Source: Bacillus thuringiensis (GTDB lineage Bacteria; Bacillota; Bacilli; Bacillales; Bacillaceae_G). Taken from it: a stretch of DNA of 64,000 nucleotides. The position numbers were made by a program, and so were the translations under genes. The stretch is taken from contig NZ_JACYOF010000004.1 in NCBI RefSeq assembly GCF_014932895.1, forward strand, positions 62,001 to 126,000, written 5' to 3'. A model generated the notes under the pieces. It did not search any database. It was not told the DNA's origin and saw only the letters and a list, made by a program, of their open reading frames with translations. The first letter of the stretch is position 1. The number at the start of each line of letters is the position of its first letter. Below, in pieces: positions 33,808 through 42,546 of the stretch.

Positions 33808-33872
33808 CTTCTTCCAGTTACTTAATATTGTTGTGGCAGATGTATATAACAGCATTAAGTGTTTGGAAGAAG
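33808..33872. ncRNA. Long symmetric hairpin, candidate structured RNA
   Basis: CTTCTTCCA (33808-33816) pairs with TGGAAGAAG (33864-33872), CTTAAT with ATTAAG, TGTT with AACA, separated by symmetric internal loops of 4x4 and 2x2 bases and closed by a 15-base loop. It lies between the HEPN-like and TIR-like genes with no coding potential; a terminator follows at 33922. Confidence 0.4.
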
Positions 33873-33921
33873 AATAAAACTTCATCTACCGTATTCATAG
33901 TAATAACATAAGATTTTGATG

Positions 33922-33952
33922 AAAGGGCAACTGATGCATGGCTGCTCTTTTT
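33922..33952 (+). terminator. Terminator before the TIR-like gene
   Basis: AAAGGGCA / TGCTCTTT (one G-U pair), 13-base loop, then TT. Confidence 0.6.
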
Positions 33953-34031
33953 AATCATTATTACAGCTTTTTATTGTTTTAATTTGAAAGTAAATGATAA
34001 AATTGTATTAAAACAATATGGGGGATAAATG

Positions 34032-34925
34032 ATGGATAATCCAAATAAAGATAAAACCTGTTTCATTATTACACCGATTGGTGATGATCAATCTGATATA
34101 AGAAGGGCTGCTGATGGAGTAATAGATGCAGTAATTACACCAGAATTATTAAAAATTGGGTTTTCTGAGGAGAATATTAAAGTTGCACATAGAATGGCGA
34201 ATCCAGGTTCTATAAATCAGCAAGTTATTGAATGTATCCTAGAATCAGATTTAGCTATAGCTAATCTTACTACCTTAAATCCAAATGTAATGTATGAACT
34301 TGCAATTAGACATGCGGTTAGAAAACCTGTTATTCAACTTATTCAAAAAGGAACAAAGAAATTACCTTTCGATATTGTTGAAGAACGTACAATTTTTTAT
34401 GAAAATGATATGTCGGGTGTAACGGAGTTATCTAGAGATTTAAGAGCGATGTTACCTTTTGCTCTTGTGGATAAAGAACCAGATAATCCTATATATAGAG
34501 TTGCAAAACAAAAGGAAATTATGAAAAAAATCACTACAAATGAAGAACCTATGCAATACATAATTGAACAAATGAACAATATACAGAGTCAAGTGTCAAA
34601 GTTAGCACCGTTAGTAAATAATAATAAAAATAAATATAATAATAAAAATAGTGTTGTAATTGAAAGTGGTACAAGAGAACAAATGTTTAAATTTAAAGTT
34701 GACGGTGCTGTAATAAACCATGCTGAAGTGATGGGTAAACTAAAGGAATTTAAACAAGATAATGGTGATATGGATATAGTTTACAGTATTACTGGCGATA
34801 TATTAACTATAGTAGCTTTTGCATCTCGTATAATAATGTTTGATACATTGCTAAAACATGTACAAGATATAGATGGAGTAAAACTAATGAGTACCACAAT
34901 GCTCATACCTGATGCATTAGGTTGA
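34032..34925 (+). CDS. TIR-like / nucleoside-deoxyribosyltransferase-like protein
   Basis: 297 residues. The N-terminal ~150 residues form a Rossmann-like TIR/NDT-type domain: CFIITPIGDDQSDIRRAADG, NPGSINQQVIECILESDLAI, ANLTTLNPNVMYELAIRHA (Glu in NVMYE is the expected catalytic residue) and KPVIQLIQKG. The C-terminal ~90 residues, after an Asn/Lys-rich linker, are a separate small domain. TIR-like domains in phage cargo usually cleave or sense NAD-type nucleotides; this is inferred. It has two adjacent ATG codons; 34032 gives better spacing to GGGGG. Confidence 0.7.
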   Translation: MDNPNKDKTCFIITPIGDDQSDIRRAADGVIDAVITPELLKIGFSEENIKVAHRMANPGSINQQVIECILESDLAIANLTTLNPNVMYELAIRHAVRKPVIQLIQKGTKKLPFDIVEERTIFYENDMSGVTELSRDLRAMLPFALVDKEPDNPIYRVAKQKEIMKKITTNEEPMQYIIEQMNNIQSQVSKLAPLVNNNKNKYNNKNSVVIESGTREQMFKFKVDGAVINHAEVMGKLKEFKQDNGDMDIVYSITGDILTIVAFASRIIMFDTLLKHVQDIDGVKLMSTTMLIPDALG

Positions 34926-35073
34926 TTGGATGATTAATTTAAAAGCATAGCATTTCTTATGGAGTGTTTTTTACTATGTAAAGAATTGTAATAAAACGTT
35001 AATATTTTTATAACTTAATTTAAAGATATTTGTAACACCTCTTATTGTATGATGAAAAACAGGAGGTGATCGC

Positions 35074-35205
35074 ATGTCTAAAATTGATATGTTATTAAAT
35101 GCATTGGCAATATTGCTTAAGCAACCAGTTATTTTTTGTTTGGTTGGAATTGCAATATTTGGAGCTATAAAACTAATGTTTACTAAATTAAAGTACCTAT
35201 ATTAA
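35074..35205 (+). CDS. Small membrane protein (43 aa)
   Basis: ATG behind AGGAGGTGATCGC, one of the strongest ribosome sites in the window. One hydrophobic helix (PVIFCLVGIAIFGAIKLMF). The terminator overlaps its last codons. Function unknown; high expression is suggested by the ribosome site. Confidence 0.65.
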   Translation: MSKIDMLLNALAILLKQPVIFCLVGIAIFGAIKLMFTKLKYLY

Positions 35206-35217
35206 TAGGTGCTTTTT
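35189..35217 (+). terminator. Terminator overlapping the 43-aa gene end
   Basis: AAAGTACCTAT / ATAGGTGCTTTTT with a 4-base loop, at the 3' end of the coding sequence. Confidence 0.75.
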
Positions 35218-35251
35218 ATTATGCAAAAATTACATAGGTGGTGTTAAGTAA

Positions 35252-35572
35252 ATGATTACTGAAATTAGAAAAACAATATCAGGCACAGAGTATTGGGATA
35301 ATAAAGAAAAACGAAGTCTGTTTGTACCAACTGGTGAAGAACCAGGATTCGAAGTAACTGTTAATCCTGAGAGTATGATTGCCGATAAAGAATTAGCAAC
35401 AGGTGGATACTTCACTGGAAATACTGAGGGACAAGTAATTGGTGAATCAGGTACTGAACTTATCTTGAGTAATAAGACTATAAAAGAATTACGTGATTAT
35501 GCTGCATCGATTAACGTTGAGATTCCAGCTGATGTTAAAAAGAAAGAAGACATCATTGAATTACTATCATGA
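35252..35572 (+). CDS. Phage protein with C-terminal SAP/HeH-like domain
   Basis: 106 residues. The last ~36 (LSNKTIKELRDYAASINVEI then PADVKKKEDIIELL) match the helix-extended-helix (SAP/LEM-like) nucleic-acid-binding fold common in phage packaging-region proteins. The N-part is beta-like and not recognised. It overlaps the HNH gene by 4 bases. Confidence 0.7.
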   Translation: MITEIRKTISGTEYWDNKEKRSLFVPTGEEPGFEVTVNPESMIADKELATGGYFTGNTEGQVIGESGTELILSNKTIKELRDYAASINVEIPADVKKKEDIIELLS

Positions 35573-35964
35573 AGTACTGTGACTTTAACGGCTGCTGTAA
35601 CAAGATAAGCAAGGGGCGTTACTGTGAAGAACATAAACGTAACAAGCCACCAAGGAAGAAGGAGGATAAGAAGAACATCTATCATCATGAGAACAAACCA
35701 TTCTATCGTACTGATGTATGGAAGTATGTTAGGTCAAAAGTATACGAAAGAGAGAATGGCTGCTGTCAACGATGTGGAAGGTTCGTCTTTGGTAGGCGTG
35801 CTCATGTTCATCATGTAATACCAATTAAAGAAGATGAAACACTCAAATTAGAAGAGAATAACTTGAGATTGCTTTGTCCGGTTTGCCATACAATCGAAGA
35901 GAATGAAGATAAAAAACAAACAGTTTTTCCAAGTTATTTTGGAAGCCCCCCTATCAAAAAATAA
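35569..35964 (+). CDS. HNH endonuclease
   Basis: 131 residues. The first 20 contain CDFNGCCNKI and YCEEH, zinc ligands; the HNH core is CQRCGRFVFGRRAHVHHVIPI ... NLRLLCPVCH, with the catalytic HH and the Asn and CxxCH ligands. HNH enzymes placed directly before TerS/TerL take part in cos cleavage of HK97-type phages. ATGA overlap with the gene upstream. Confidence 0.9.
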   Translation: MKYCDFNGCCNKISKGRYCEEHKRNKPPRKKEDKKNIYHHENKPFYRTDVWKYVRSKVYERENGCCQRCGRFVFGRRAHVHHVIPIKEDETLKLEENNLRLLCPVCHTIEENEDKKQTVFPSYFGSPPIKK

Positions 35965-36046
35965 AATTTGTCCTCTGGGGAGGATAGGTAGCGTAGGGGG
36001 CACATCAATAGTTGTACCATTTTTTAAAATGAAGGGGGGTGTGAAA
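35965..36046. other. Candidate cos region
   Basis: The gap between HNH and TerS is GC/G-rich against its surroundings and contains TCCTC-TGGG-GAGGA and a run GTAGGGGGCAC. In HNH-TerS-TerL phages the cohesive-end site usually lies here; the cut position cannot be told from sequence. Confidence 0.35.
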
Positions 36047-36472
36047 ATGGCTCGAATGTCAAAAAAGAAAAAGTTGGAAATGCTAGATGTTGCAAGGGAT
36101 GAAGAACGAAATAGAATCATAAAATTATTGACTGATGATGACAATTTCACACCTTCATTAGAACCATTAATAGAAAATTATTTAGATGCTTTTGTCATTT
36201 ATAAAACTATGTTTGATGAATGGAAGGCTGATGGATTTGCAGCTACAAAAATGCATGAGAACAAGGCTGGAGCAATAAATGAAATGAAACATCCACTTGC
36301 TCAACAAGTTGAAACTTGGAATGATAAAAAGAACAAAATGCTAGATGCTCTAGGAATGACGAATAAGGGTAAAAGTGTACAAAAAACCCCTAAAAATGCA
36401 GGGAATATTCAAACGAATGAACCGAAAGATGAATTAGCGGCTCATCGTGAGAAATGGCGGAAAACAAAATGA
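36047..36472 (+). CDS. terS: Terminase small subunit
   Basis: About 141 residues: N-terminal basic region (MSKKKKLEMLDVARDEERNR), a helical oligomerisation region (LEPLIENYLDAFVIYKTMFDEW) and a basic Pro-rich tail, as in P27-type small terminases. It recognises phage DNA and hands it to TerL. ATG 36047 after AAGGGGGG. Overlaps terL. Confidence 0.82.
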   Translation: MARMSKKKKLEMLDVARDEERNRIIKLLTDDDNFTPSLEPLIENYLDAFVIYKTMFDEWKADGFAATKMHENKAGAINEMKHPLAQQVETWNDKKNKMLDALGMTNKGKSVQKTPKNAGNIQTNEPKDELAAHREKWRKTK

Positions 36473-38193
36473 TTATTACACCAGATGTTAATTTTGCTGA
36501 TAAGTATGCAAATAACGTTATGCGTAATAAGAAGAAATACCCGAAGTCGATCATTCTTGCTGTAGAGCGTTACAAGAAGTGGAAAAAACGTAAAGATATT
36601 TGGTTTGATGTAAATCGTGCAAATGAAATGTTAGATTTTGTTCAATCATTCGTTCGGCATGTTAAAGGTCCACTTGCAGGTCAATTAATGGAATTAGAGT
36701 TATGGGAAATGTTCATTTTTTCAAATATGTATGGTTGGTATCGTAAAAATGAAAAAGGAAAGATTGTCCGTGTTGTTCGGGAAGCTTATGTACAAGTACC
36801 AAAGAAGAACGGGAAAACAATCATTGCAGCTGGGGCATTGTTATATTCGATGTATGGTGAAGGTGAACTTGGTGCAGATTGTTACTGTGCCGCTTCGGAT
36901 TATGAACAAGCACAAAATGCAGCTGAACCAATAGCGCAAGCAATAGAAAACTCTGAGCCGTTGGCAAGAAATACACAAATATACAAGGGTGTAAACGGAA
37001 CTATCAGCGGTGCAATGTATCGTTATAGTATTAATAACATTGCATATCAAAATAAATTTAAAGTATTAACCAAAAATACAAAGGGTCTTGAGGGAAAGAA
37101 CCCTTATTTTGTGTTGAATGATGAACTTCATGCGCAAGAGAATATGGATATGTACGATAACTTAAAATCAGCACAAATTGCGCGTGAGCAGCCAATCATG
37201 TTGAATATTTCAACGGCTGGTAAAGGTTCATCTAGTGTTGGTATGCGTGTGTATAAACTAGCGAAAGATGCTCTTGAAGAAGATGAAGATGACACTTTAT
37301 TTGTTGCGATTTGGGAGCCAAATAAAGGCTACGATTGGACAGATAGAAAAGTTTGGGAGATGGTTAACCCGAATATTGGTGTATCTGTTACTATGGAGAC
37401 GCTAGAGACTGAGTTTAAAAAAGCGCAGAAATCGGCACATTCAAAAGCGGAGTTTCTTTCCAAACATTTAAATGTTTTTGTAAATGGTGCAGACAATTAT
37501 TTTGAACATGACCAAGTTAAACATGTACTTGTGGAAGATTTGGGGGATCTTACAGGGGAAATTTGTTATTTAGGATTAGATTTGTCTAAAACAACAGATT
37601 TAACATGTGTAAGTTTGAACTTCCCTTCACATGATGATGAAGGAAATTCGATATTGAAAGTGAAACAGATGTATTTTCTACCTAATGAAAATATTGATTT
37701 TAGAGAAAAGGAAGATAATGTTCCGTATTCTTATATGGTTGAATGTGGTTTTGCAACGTTTTGTGATGGGAAAATGATTAACCAAGATCAAGTCATGGAG
37801 TATATCGTTGAATGTATGAATTTATATGATGTACAGCAAATAAACTATGATCCAGCGATGTCTCAAAAGTTAATTGAAAAACTTGAGAATCTTGGTCTTG
37901 AATGTATTGCTGTAAATCAATTTCCGAATGTAATGAACGCAATGATTGATGATTCAGAAATACTAATTTATGAAAAACGTTTAATTACAGACAATCCTTT
38001 ATTTGTTTATTGTGCTCTTAATGTTGTAGTAGTAACAAATATGAACGGAATGAAAGCCCCAAGTAAGCGACAGTCCAAAAAGAAGATTGATGGATTTGTT
38101 GCTTTTTTAGTTGCACATAAAGAAACCATGATGGTTATGGATGATGTGAGTGAAGAGGGAATGGATGAATTAATTGGTGATATTTATAGATAG
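36469..38193 (+). CDS. terL: Terminase large subunit
   Basis: About 574 residues. Walker A-like VQVPKKNGKTIIAAGALL (~residue 110), FVLNDELHA Walker B (~205), and a C-terminal RNase-H-type nuclease (LGLDLSKTTDLTCVSL, NYDPAMSQKLIEKLE). This is the HK97/Terminase_1 type motor that packages and cuts DNA. Start at the ATG sharing ATGA with the terS stop; an in-frame ATG at 36454 is the alternative. Confidence 0.95.
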   Translation: MIITPDVNFADKYANNVMRNKKKYPKSIILAVERYKKWKKRKDIWFDVNRANEMLDFVQSFVRHVKGPLAGQLMELELWEMFIFSNMYGWYRKNEKGKIVRVVREAYVQVPKKNGKTIIAAGALLYSMYGEGELGADCYCAASDYEQAQNAAEPIAQAIENSEPLARNTQIYKGVNGTISGAMYRYSINNIAYQNKFKVLTKNTKGLEGKNPYFVLNDELHAQENMDMYDNLKSAQIAREQPIMLNISTAGKGSSSVGMRVYKLAKDALEEDEDDTLFVAIWEPNKGYDWTDRKVWEMVNPNIGVSVTMETLETEFKKAQKSAHSKAEFLSKHLNVFVNGADNYFEHDQVKHVLVEDLGDLTGEICYLGLDLSKTTDLTCVSLNFPSHDDEGNSILKVKQMYFLPNENIDFREKEDNVPYSYMVECGFATFCDGKMINQDQVMEYIVECMNLYDVQQINYDPAMSQKLIEKLENLGLECIAVNQFPNVMNAMIDDSEILIYEKRLITDNPLFVYCALNVVVVTNMNGMKAPSKRQSKKKIDGFVAFLVAHKETMMVMDDVSEEGMDELIGDIYR

Positions 38194-38208
38194 AGAGGCG
38201 GTGAGAAA

Positions 38209-39393
38209 TTGGGTTTAAGGGATAGGTTTTCAAATTACTTATTTAAAAAGGCTGAAAAACGTGGTTACCTTGATGATGTTTTAGGAAAAAGCATTCGTTA
38301 CGGCGGTGTGTATGTTACGGATTCAAATATCTTGCAATCTAGCGATGTTTACGAGTTGCTACAAGATATTAGTAATCAAATGGTATTGGCTGATCTTGTT
38401 GTGGAAGATGAATTCGGCAATGAAATTAAAGATGATATTGCACTTCAAATATTAAAGAATCCGAATGATTATCTCACACAATCTGAATTCATTAAATTAA
38501 TGACAAACACCTATTTACTCGAGGGAGAAACATTCCCGATATTAAATGGTGCTCAAATACATTTAGCGTCAAATGTTTTTACAGAGTTAGATGATAATTT
38601 AGTAGAGCATTTTAATATTGGTGGGGAAGAAATTCCTCCATTTATGATTCGTCATGTGAAAAATATTGGTGCAGATCATTTAAGAGGAAAAGGCATTCTT
38701 GATTTGGGGAGAGATACGCTCGAGGGTGTTATGTCAGCTGAGAAAACTTTAACTGATAAATATAAAAAGGGTGGACTATTAGCATTCTTGTTAAATTTGG
38801 ATGCTCATATCAATCCGCAGAATGGTGCACAGTCAAAGTTAATCAATGCAATTTTAGATCAACTGGAATCAATCGATGAAGCAAGGTCTGTAAAAATGAT
38901 TCCACTTGGAAAAGGGTACTCAATTGACACGCTTAAAAGCCCGCTAGATGACGAAAAGACCCTAGCATACCTAAATGTATATAAAAAGGATTTGGGCAAG
39001 TTTTTAGGTATAAATGTGGATACATACACGGAGCTAATCAAAGAAGATATTGAAAAAGCAATGATGTATATCCACAACAAAGCAGTTAGACCAATAATGA
39101 AAAATTTCGAAGACCATTTGAGTCTTCTTTTTTATGGTCAAAATTCGGGGAAACGAATTAAATTCAAGATTAATATTCTTGATTTTGTTACTTATAGCAA
39201 CAAGACGAACATTGGTTACAACCTTGTACGTACAGCTATTACTTCACCAGATAATGTCGCTGATATGCTTGGATTCCCTAAACAAAATACAAAGGAATCA
39301 CAGGCTGTTTATATTTCAAATGATTTAACTGAAATCGGTAAGAAAGAAGCGAGTGATAGTTCATTGGGAGGAGGTGAAGAGAATGAAAATTGA
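38209..39393 (+). CDS. Portal protein (HK97 family)
   Basis: 394 residues; the dodecameric ring through which DNA enters the head. RYGGVYVTDSNILQSSDVYELL, a central helical region and a C-terminal acidic Gly-rich tail are as in phage_portal family members. TTG start after GAGGCGGTGAG. It overlaps the protease gene by 11 bases. Confidence 0.88.
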   Translation: MGLRDRFSNYLFKKAEKRGYLDDVLGKSIRYGGVYVTDSNILQSSDVYELLQDISNQMVLADLVVEDEFGNEIKDDIALQILKNPNDYLTQSEFIKLMTNTYLLEGETFPILNGAQIHLASNVFTELDDNLVEHFNIGGEEIPPFMIRHVKNIGADHLRGKGILDLGRDTLEGVMSAEKTLTDKYKKGGLLAFLLNLDAHINPQNGAQSKLINAILDQLESIDEARSVKMIPLGKGYSIDTLKSPLDDEKTLAYLNVYKKDLGKFLGINVDTYTELIKEDIEKAMMYIHNKAVRPIMKNFEDHLSLLFYGQNSGKRIKFKINILDFVTYSNKTNIGYNLVRTAITSPDNVADMLGFPKQNTKESQAVYISNDLTEIGKKEASDSSLGGGEENEN

Positions 39394-39964
39394 GGTCCGA
39401 GGGAATCAAGTCATACTTGATGGCTATGTAAATGTTGTGGACAGAGAAAGTCGGATGCTTCCTTCACCAAGAGGATATTTCAAAGAGAAGATTGTCCCTA
39501 AGGCGTTTGAAAAAGCGTTAAAGAAAGCAAAGAATGTGGACTTGCTGTTTAACCACAATAAGAATAGAAATCTTGGCTCTATTGAAAATGGAAATCTAGA
39601 ATTGTACGAAGACAGTATTGGATTAAGAGCCATTGCTACAGTTACAGATGAACAAGTGATTGAGAAGGCAAGGAATAAAGAATTGCGTGGTTGGTCATTT
39701 GGTTTTGTTTCTGAAAAAGATTCATGGGAAGAGGGGGAAGCTGGTATTCAAAAGCGATCTATTGAAGAATTAGAGCTTTTAGAAGTTTCTATTTTGGATA
39801 TGACACCAGCCTATGTTGCAACTTCAATTGAAACCAGGGGCGAAAATACAGCCATGATTGAAATGAGAAGTGAAGAAGCAGCTATAAAAACAGTTGTGGA
39901 AGATGATACAGAAGAAAGAAACAATCTTATTAAACAAATAAAAAAAGTCCTGGAGGAAAATTAA
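39383..39964 (+). CDS. Prohead protease (HK97 S78 family)
   Basis: 193 residues. LLFNHNKNRNLGSIENG carries the catalytic His, ELRGWSFGF the Ser, both as in HK97 gp4-type proteases that trim the capsid protein. The start is ATG 39383 directly after GGAGGTGAAGAG. Confidence 0.9.
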   Translation: MKIEVRGNQVILDGYVNVVDRESRMLPSPRGYFKEKIVPKAFEKALKKAKNVDLLFNHNKNRNLGSIENGNLELYEDSIGLRAIATVTDEQVIEKARNKELRGWSFGFVSEKDSWEEGEAGIQKRSIEELELLEVSILDMTPAYVATSIETRGENTAMIEMRSEEAAIKTVVEDDTEERNNLIKQIKKVLEEN

Positions 39965-39965
39965 C

Positions 39966-41267
39966 ATGAACTTAAAAGAAATCTTAAAAGCATCTCAAGC
40001 ACGAAATAAAGCCCGATTAGCAGAATTGCAAGGGAAAGCAGAGAAGGGTGAAGTTCGTTCGGAAGAATTAGCAGCAGTTAAGGCTGAAGTAGAAGCATTA
40101 ACAAAAGAAGCGCAAACTCTTGCTGATGAAATTGCGAAATTAGAGGCAGACGAAAAAGAAGAAGATCCAGAGAAAGAGAAAGAAGATAAAAAAGAAGATC
40201 CAGCAGCAAAAGAAGATCCAAATCAATCAAAAGAAATCCCAGAAGAACAACGTTCTGAAATCATGGCAGCTATTGCAACAGGTCTTTCTACTAAAGGTCA
40301 TAAATCTACTAAAAATAAAGAAAAGGAAACTCGTTCAGCTTTTGCAAACTACATTGTAGGTAACATTGATGAAACAGAAGCTCGTGCATTAGGGTTAGTT
40401 ACTGGTAATGGTTCTGTTACGATTCCAGATTTCTTAAGTAAAGAAATTATTACGTATGCTCAAGAAGAAAACTTCTTACGTCGATTAGGAACAGGAGTAA
40501 AAACAAAAGAAAATATTAAGTATCCTGTTTTAGTTAAAAAGGCAGAAGCACAAGGGCATAAAAACGAGCGAACAAATAATGAAATTCCAGAAACAGATAT
40601 TGAGTTCGATGAAATCGAATTATCGCCAACGGAATTTGATGCACTTGCTACAGTGACGAAAAAATTATTAGCGCGTACAGGTTTACCGATTGAACAAATC
40701 GTTATGGACGAGCTTAAAAAGGCGTATGTTCGTAAAGAAACGCAATATATGGTTAATGGTGATGAAGCTAATAATATAAATGAGGGTGCATTAGCAAAGA
40801 AAGCTGTTGAGTTTAAAACAGATGAAAAAAATCTATATGATGCATTAGTAAAAATGAAAAATACACCTGTTAAAGAAGTACGTAAAAAAGCACGATGGGT
40901 ATTAAATACAGCAGCACTAACAAAAATTGAAACAATGAAAACAGATGATGGTTTCCCATTACTCCGTCCATTCAATCAAGCAGAAGGTGGAATTGGTTAT
41001 ACATTATTAGGATTCCCTGTTGAGGAAGAAGATGCAATTGACATTCCAGGCGAACCAGATACGCCAGTCTTCTACTTTGGTGACTTCTCTAAATTCTATA
41101 TTCAAGATGTTATTGGTTCATTAGAAGTGCAAAAATTAGTTGAGTTATTCTCACGTACAAACCGTGTAGGTTTCCGTATCTGGAACTTACTAGATGCACA
41201 ATTAATTCATTCACCATTTGAAAATCCAGTTTACAAGTATGTTTTAAAAGAAACAACTGGAGCGTAA
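39966..41267 (+). CDS. Major capsid protein (HK97 fold)
   Basis: 433 residues. The first ~110 are a coiled-coil, Glu/Lys-rich delta domain (scaffold) normally cleaved by the protease; the mature capsid begins around KETRSAFANYIVG. The remainder has the HK97 fold signature (VTIPDFLSKEIITYAQEENFL ... RRLGTGVK ... FYFGDFSKFYIQDVIG). Behind GGAGG. Confidence 0.93.
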   Translation: MNLKEILKASQARNKARLAELQGKAEKGEVRSEELAAVKAEVEALTKEAQTLADEIAKLEADEKEEDPEKEKEDKKEDPAAKEDPNQSKEIPEEQRSEIMAAIATGLSTKGHKSTKNKEKETRSAFANYIVGNIDETEARALGLVTGNGSVTIPDFLSKEIITYAQEENFLRRLGTGVKTKENIKYPVLVKKAEAQGHKNERTNNEIPETDIEFDEIELSPTEFDALATVTKKLLARTGLPIEQIVMDELKKAYVRKETQYMVNGDEANNINEGALAKKAVEFKTDEKNLYDALVKMKNTPVKEVRKKARWVLNTAALTKIETMKTDDGFPLLRPFNQAEGGIGYTLLGFPVEEEDAIDIPGEPDTPVFYFGDFSKFYIQDVIGSLEVQKLVELFSRTNRVGFRIWNLLDAQLIHSPFENPVYKYVLKETTGA

Positions 41268-41268
41268 T

Positions 41269-41529
41269 ATGGATGAATTAATTGAGAAATTAAAATCTCA
41301 TATTCATTGGGAAGAGGGTATGGATGAATCCATGCTCTCTTTTTATATCAATCAAGCAAAGACTTATGTAAAAAATGCGACAGGAAAACAGACCGAATAT
41401 CTAATTATTATGGTCGCCGGTATTTACTATGATTACAGGGTCGCTGAAAAAGAATTAGAACAAGCCCTTGATGCCTTAACACCGATGTTTGTCCAGGAGG
41501 TTTATGCCGATGAAGAGAAAGGCGAATAA
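41269..41529 (+). CDS. Head-tail connector (gp6-like)
   Basis: 86 residues, four-helix pattern (MDELIEKLKSHIHWEEGMDE, FYINQAKTYVKNATG, LIIMVAGIYYDYRVAEKELEQ). Matches the HK97 gp6/SPP1 gp15-type adaptor that sits under the portal. Starts one base after the capsid stop. Confidence 0.8.
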   Translation: MDELIEKLKSHIHWEEGMDESMLSFYINQAKTYVKNATGKQTEYLIIMVAGIYYDYRVAEKELEQALDALTPMFVQEVYADEEKGE

Positions 41530-41839
41530 ACTCAAATGGATGGGTGAACTACTTAAATTAGGGGAGACCATTGATCCAGACACAGACCGTGTTGTGATGG
41601 GGTATCCGAAGGTTCGTAACATGAAATATAACAACATTGGAGTTACGGCCACTGATAAATTTACAACAAAAGATACGAATGAAATTGTAAAGAAAATTGA
41701 GGTTCGTATTGATCGGGAGATTGAAAACAATCAAAAGGATTATCGTGTAAAAGTTGGTGGCCGTATTTACGATATTGAACGTGTTTATGTACGTGAAGAA
41801 GACCGAATGATGGAGGTGTCACTATCCTATGCAAATTAG
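41510..41839 (+). CDS. Head closure / head-tail adaptor
   Basis: 109 residues, beta-rich (MGELLKLGETIDPDTDRVVMG ... KKIEVRIDREIENNQKDYRVKVGGRIYDIERVY), like SPP1 gp16-type stoppers. ATG 41510, nine bases after AGGAGG. Confidence 0.75.
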   Translation: MKRKANKLKWMGELLKLGETIDPDTDRVVMGYPKVRNMKYNNIGVTATDKFTTKDTNEIVKKIEVRIDREIENNQKDYRVKVGGRIYDIERVYVREEDRMMEVSLSYAN

Positions 41840-42158
41840 TTTTGAGCAGTTGCGAAGCCTTATGAAAAAATCTGGTATTCCAGTTTCTCGTGATAGTGCT
41901 CCTACAGGTGCAGATTACCCTTATATTGTGTATGAATTTGTGAATGAACAACAGAAGAGGGCTTCAAATAAGGTCCTGAAAGATATGCCGCTTTATCAGA
42001 TTACCGTTATAACAAATGGTACTGAAAAAGATTACGAGCCATTAAAGACTGTTTTTAACGATGTAGGCGTTTCTTATTCAATGTTTGAGGGTTATCCCTA
42101 TGACGAGAACGACGACACTATCACGCAGTTTATAACGTATGTGAGGTGTATTCAGTAG
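41829..42158 (+). CDS. Tail terminator/completion-type protein
   Basis: 109 residues (MQISFEQLRSLMKKSGIPVS ... YPYIVYEFVNEQQKRASNKV ... LYQITVITNG). Position and size match the tail-terminator family in HK97-type modules, though order with the next gene varies between phages. Role inferred mainly from synteny. Confidence 0.6.
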   Translation: MQISFEQLRSLMKKSGIPVSRDSAPTGADYPYIVYEFVNEQQKRASNKVLKDMPLYQITVITNGTEKDYEPLKTVFNDVGVSYSMFEGYPYDENDDTITQFITYVRCIQ

Positions 42159-42535
42159 TGGCTTCTAATAACAATGGATTCGCTGAAGCCTTAGAAGATA
42201 TCAATACGTTATTACGAGTGGATAAACAAGTAAGTCTTGATGTATTAGATGAAGCAGCAAAATATTTTGCAGCAGAATTAAAAAAGCGCATCAAGATGTC
42301 TAATAAGAACAAGAAAATACATTTGAAAAATAGCTTGAAAGTCGTTGTGAAAAATGACCGTGTATCTGTGGAATTTGAAGATGCAGCATGGTATTGGTAT
42401 TTAGCTGAACATGGTCATAAAAAAGCAAACGGTAAAGGTCGAGTGAAAGGACTTCATTTTTCGCAAAACACTTTCGATGCAGAAGGTGACAAAATTGCCG
42501 ATATTATGGCACAAAAAATACTAGATAGAATGTGA
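42158..42535 (+). CDS. HK97 gp10-family neck/tail protein
   Basis: About 125 residues. DVLDEAAKYFAAELKKRI and YWYLAEHGHKKANGKGRVKG are the typical gp10 blocks. GTG 42158 shares bases with the previous stop (TAGTG). Confidence 0.82.
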   Translation: MASNNNGFAEALEDINTLLRVDKQVSLDVLDEAAKYFAAELKKRIKMSNKNKKIHLKNSLKVVVKNDRVSVEFEDAAWYWYLAEHGHKKANGKGRVKGLHFSQNTFDAEGDKIADIMAQKILDRM

Positions 42536-42546
42536 GGATAATAAAT

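Noticed and set aside
33688-33885. Minus-strand open frame in the gap between HEPN-like and TIR-like genes
   Set aside because: No ribosome site; it overlaps the long hairpin and has low-complexity composition.
31499-34925. Calling FRG, HEPN-like and TIR-like genes a single operon
   Set aside because: A terminator after the FRG gene and another before the TIR-like gene argue for separate transcription; kept as a hypothesis only.
40460-40975. 171-codon open frame opposite the major capsid gene
   Set aside because: Lies fully antisense to a well-supported structural gene, has no ribosome site and has Ser/Phe-rich antisense composition.
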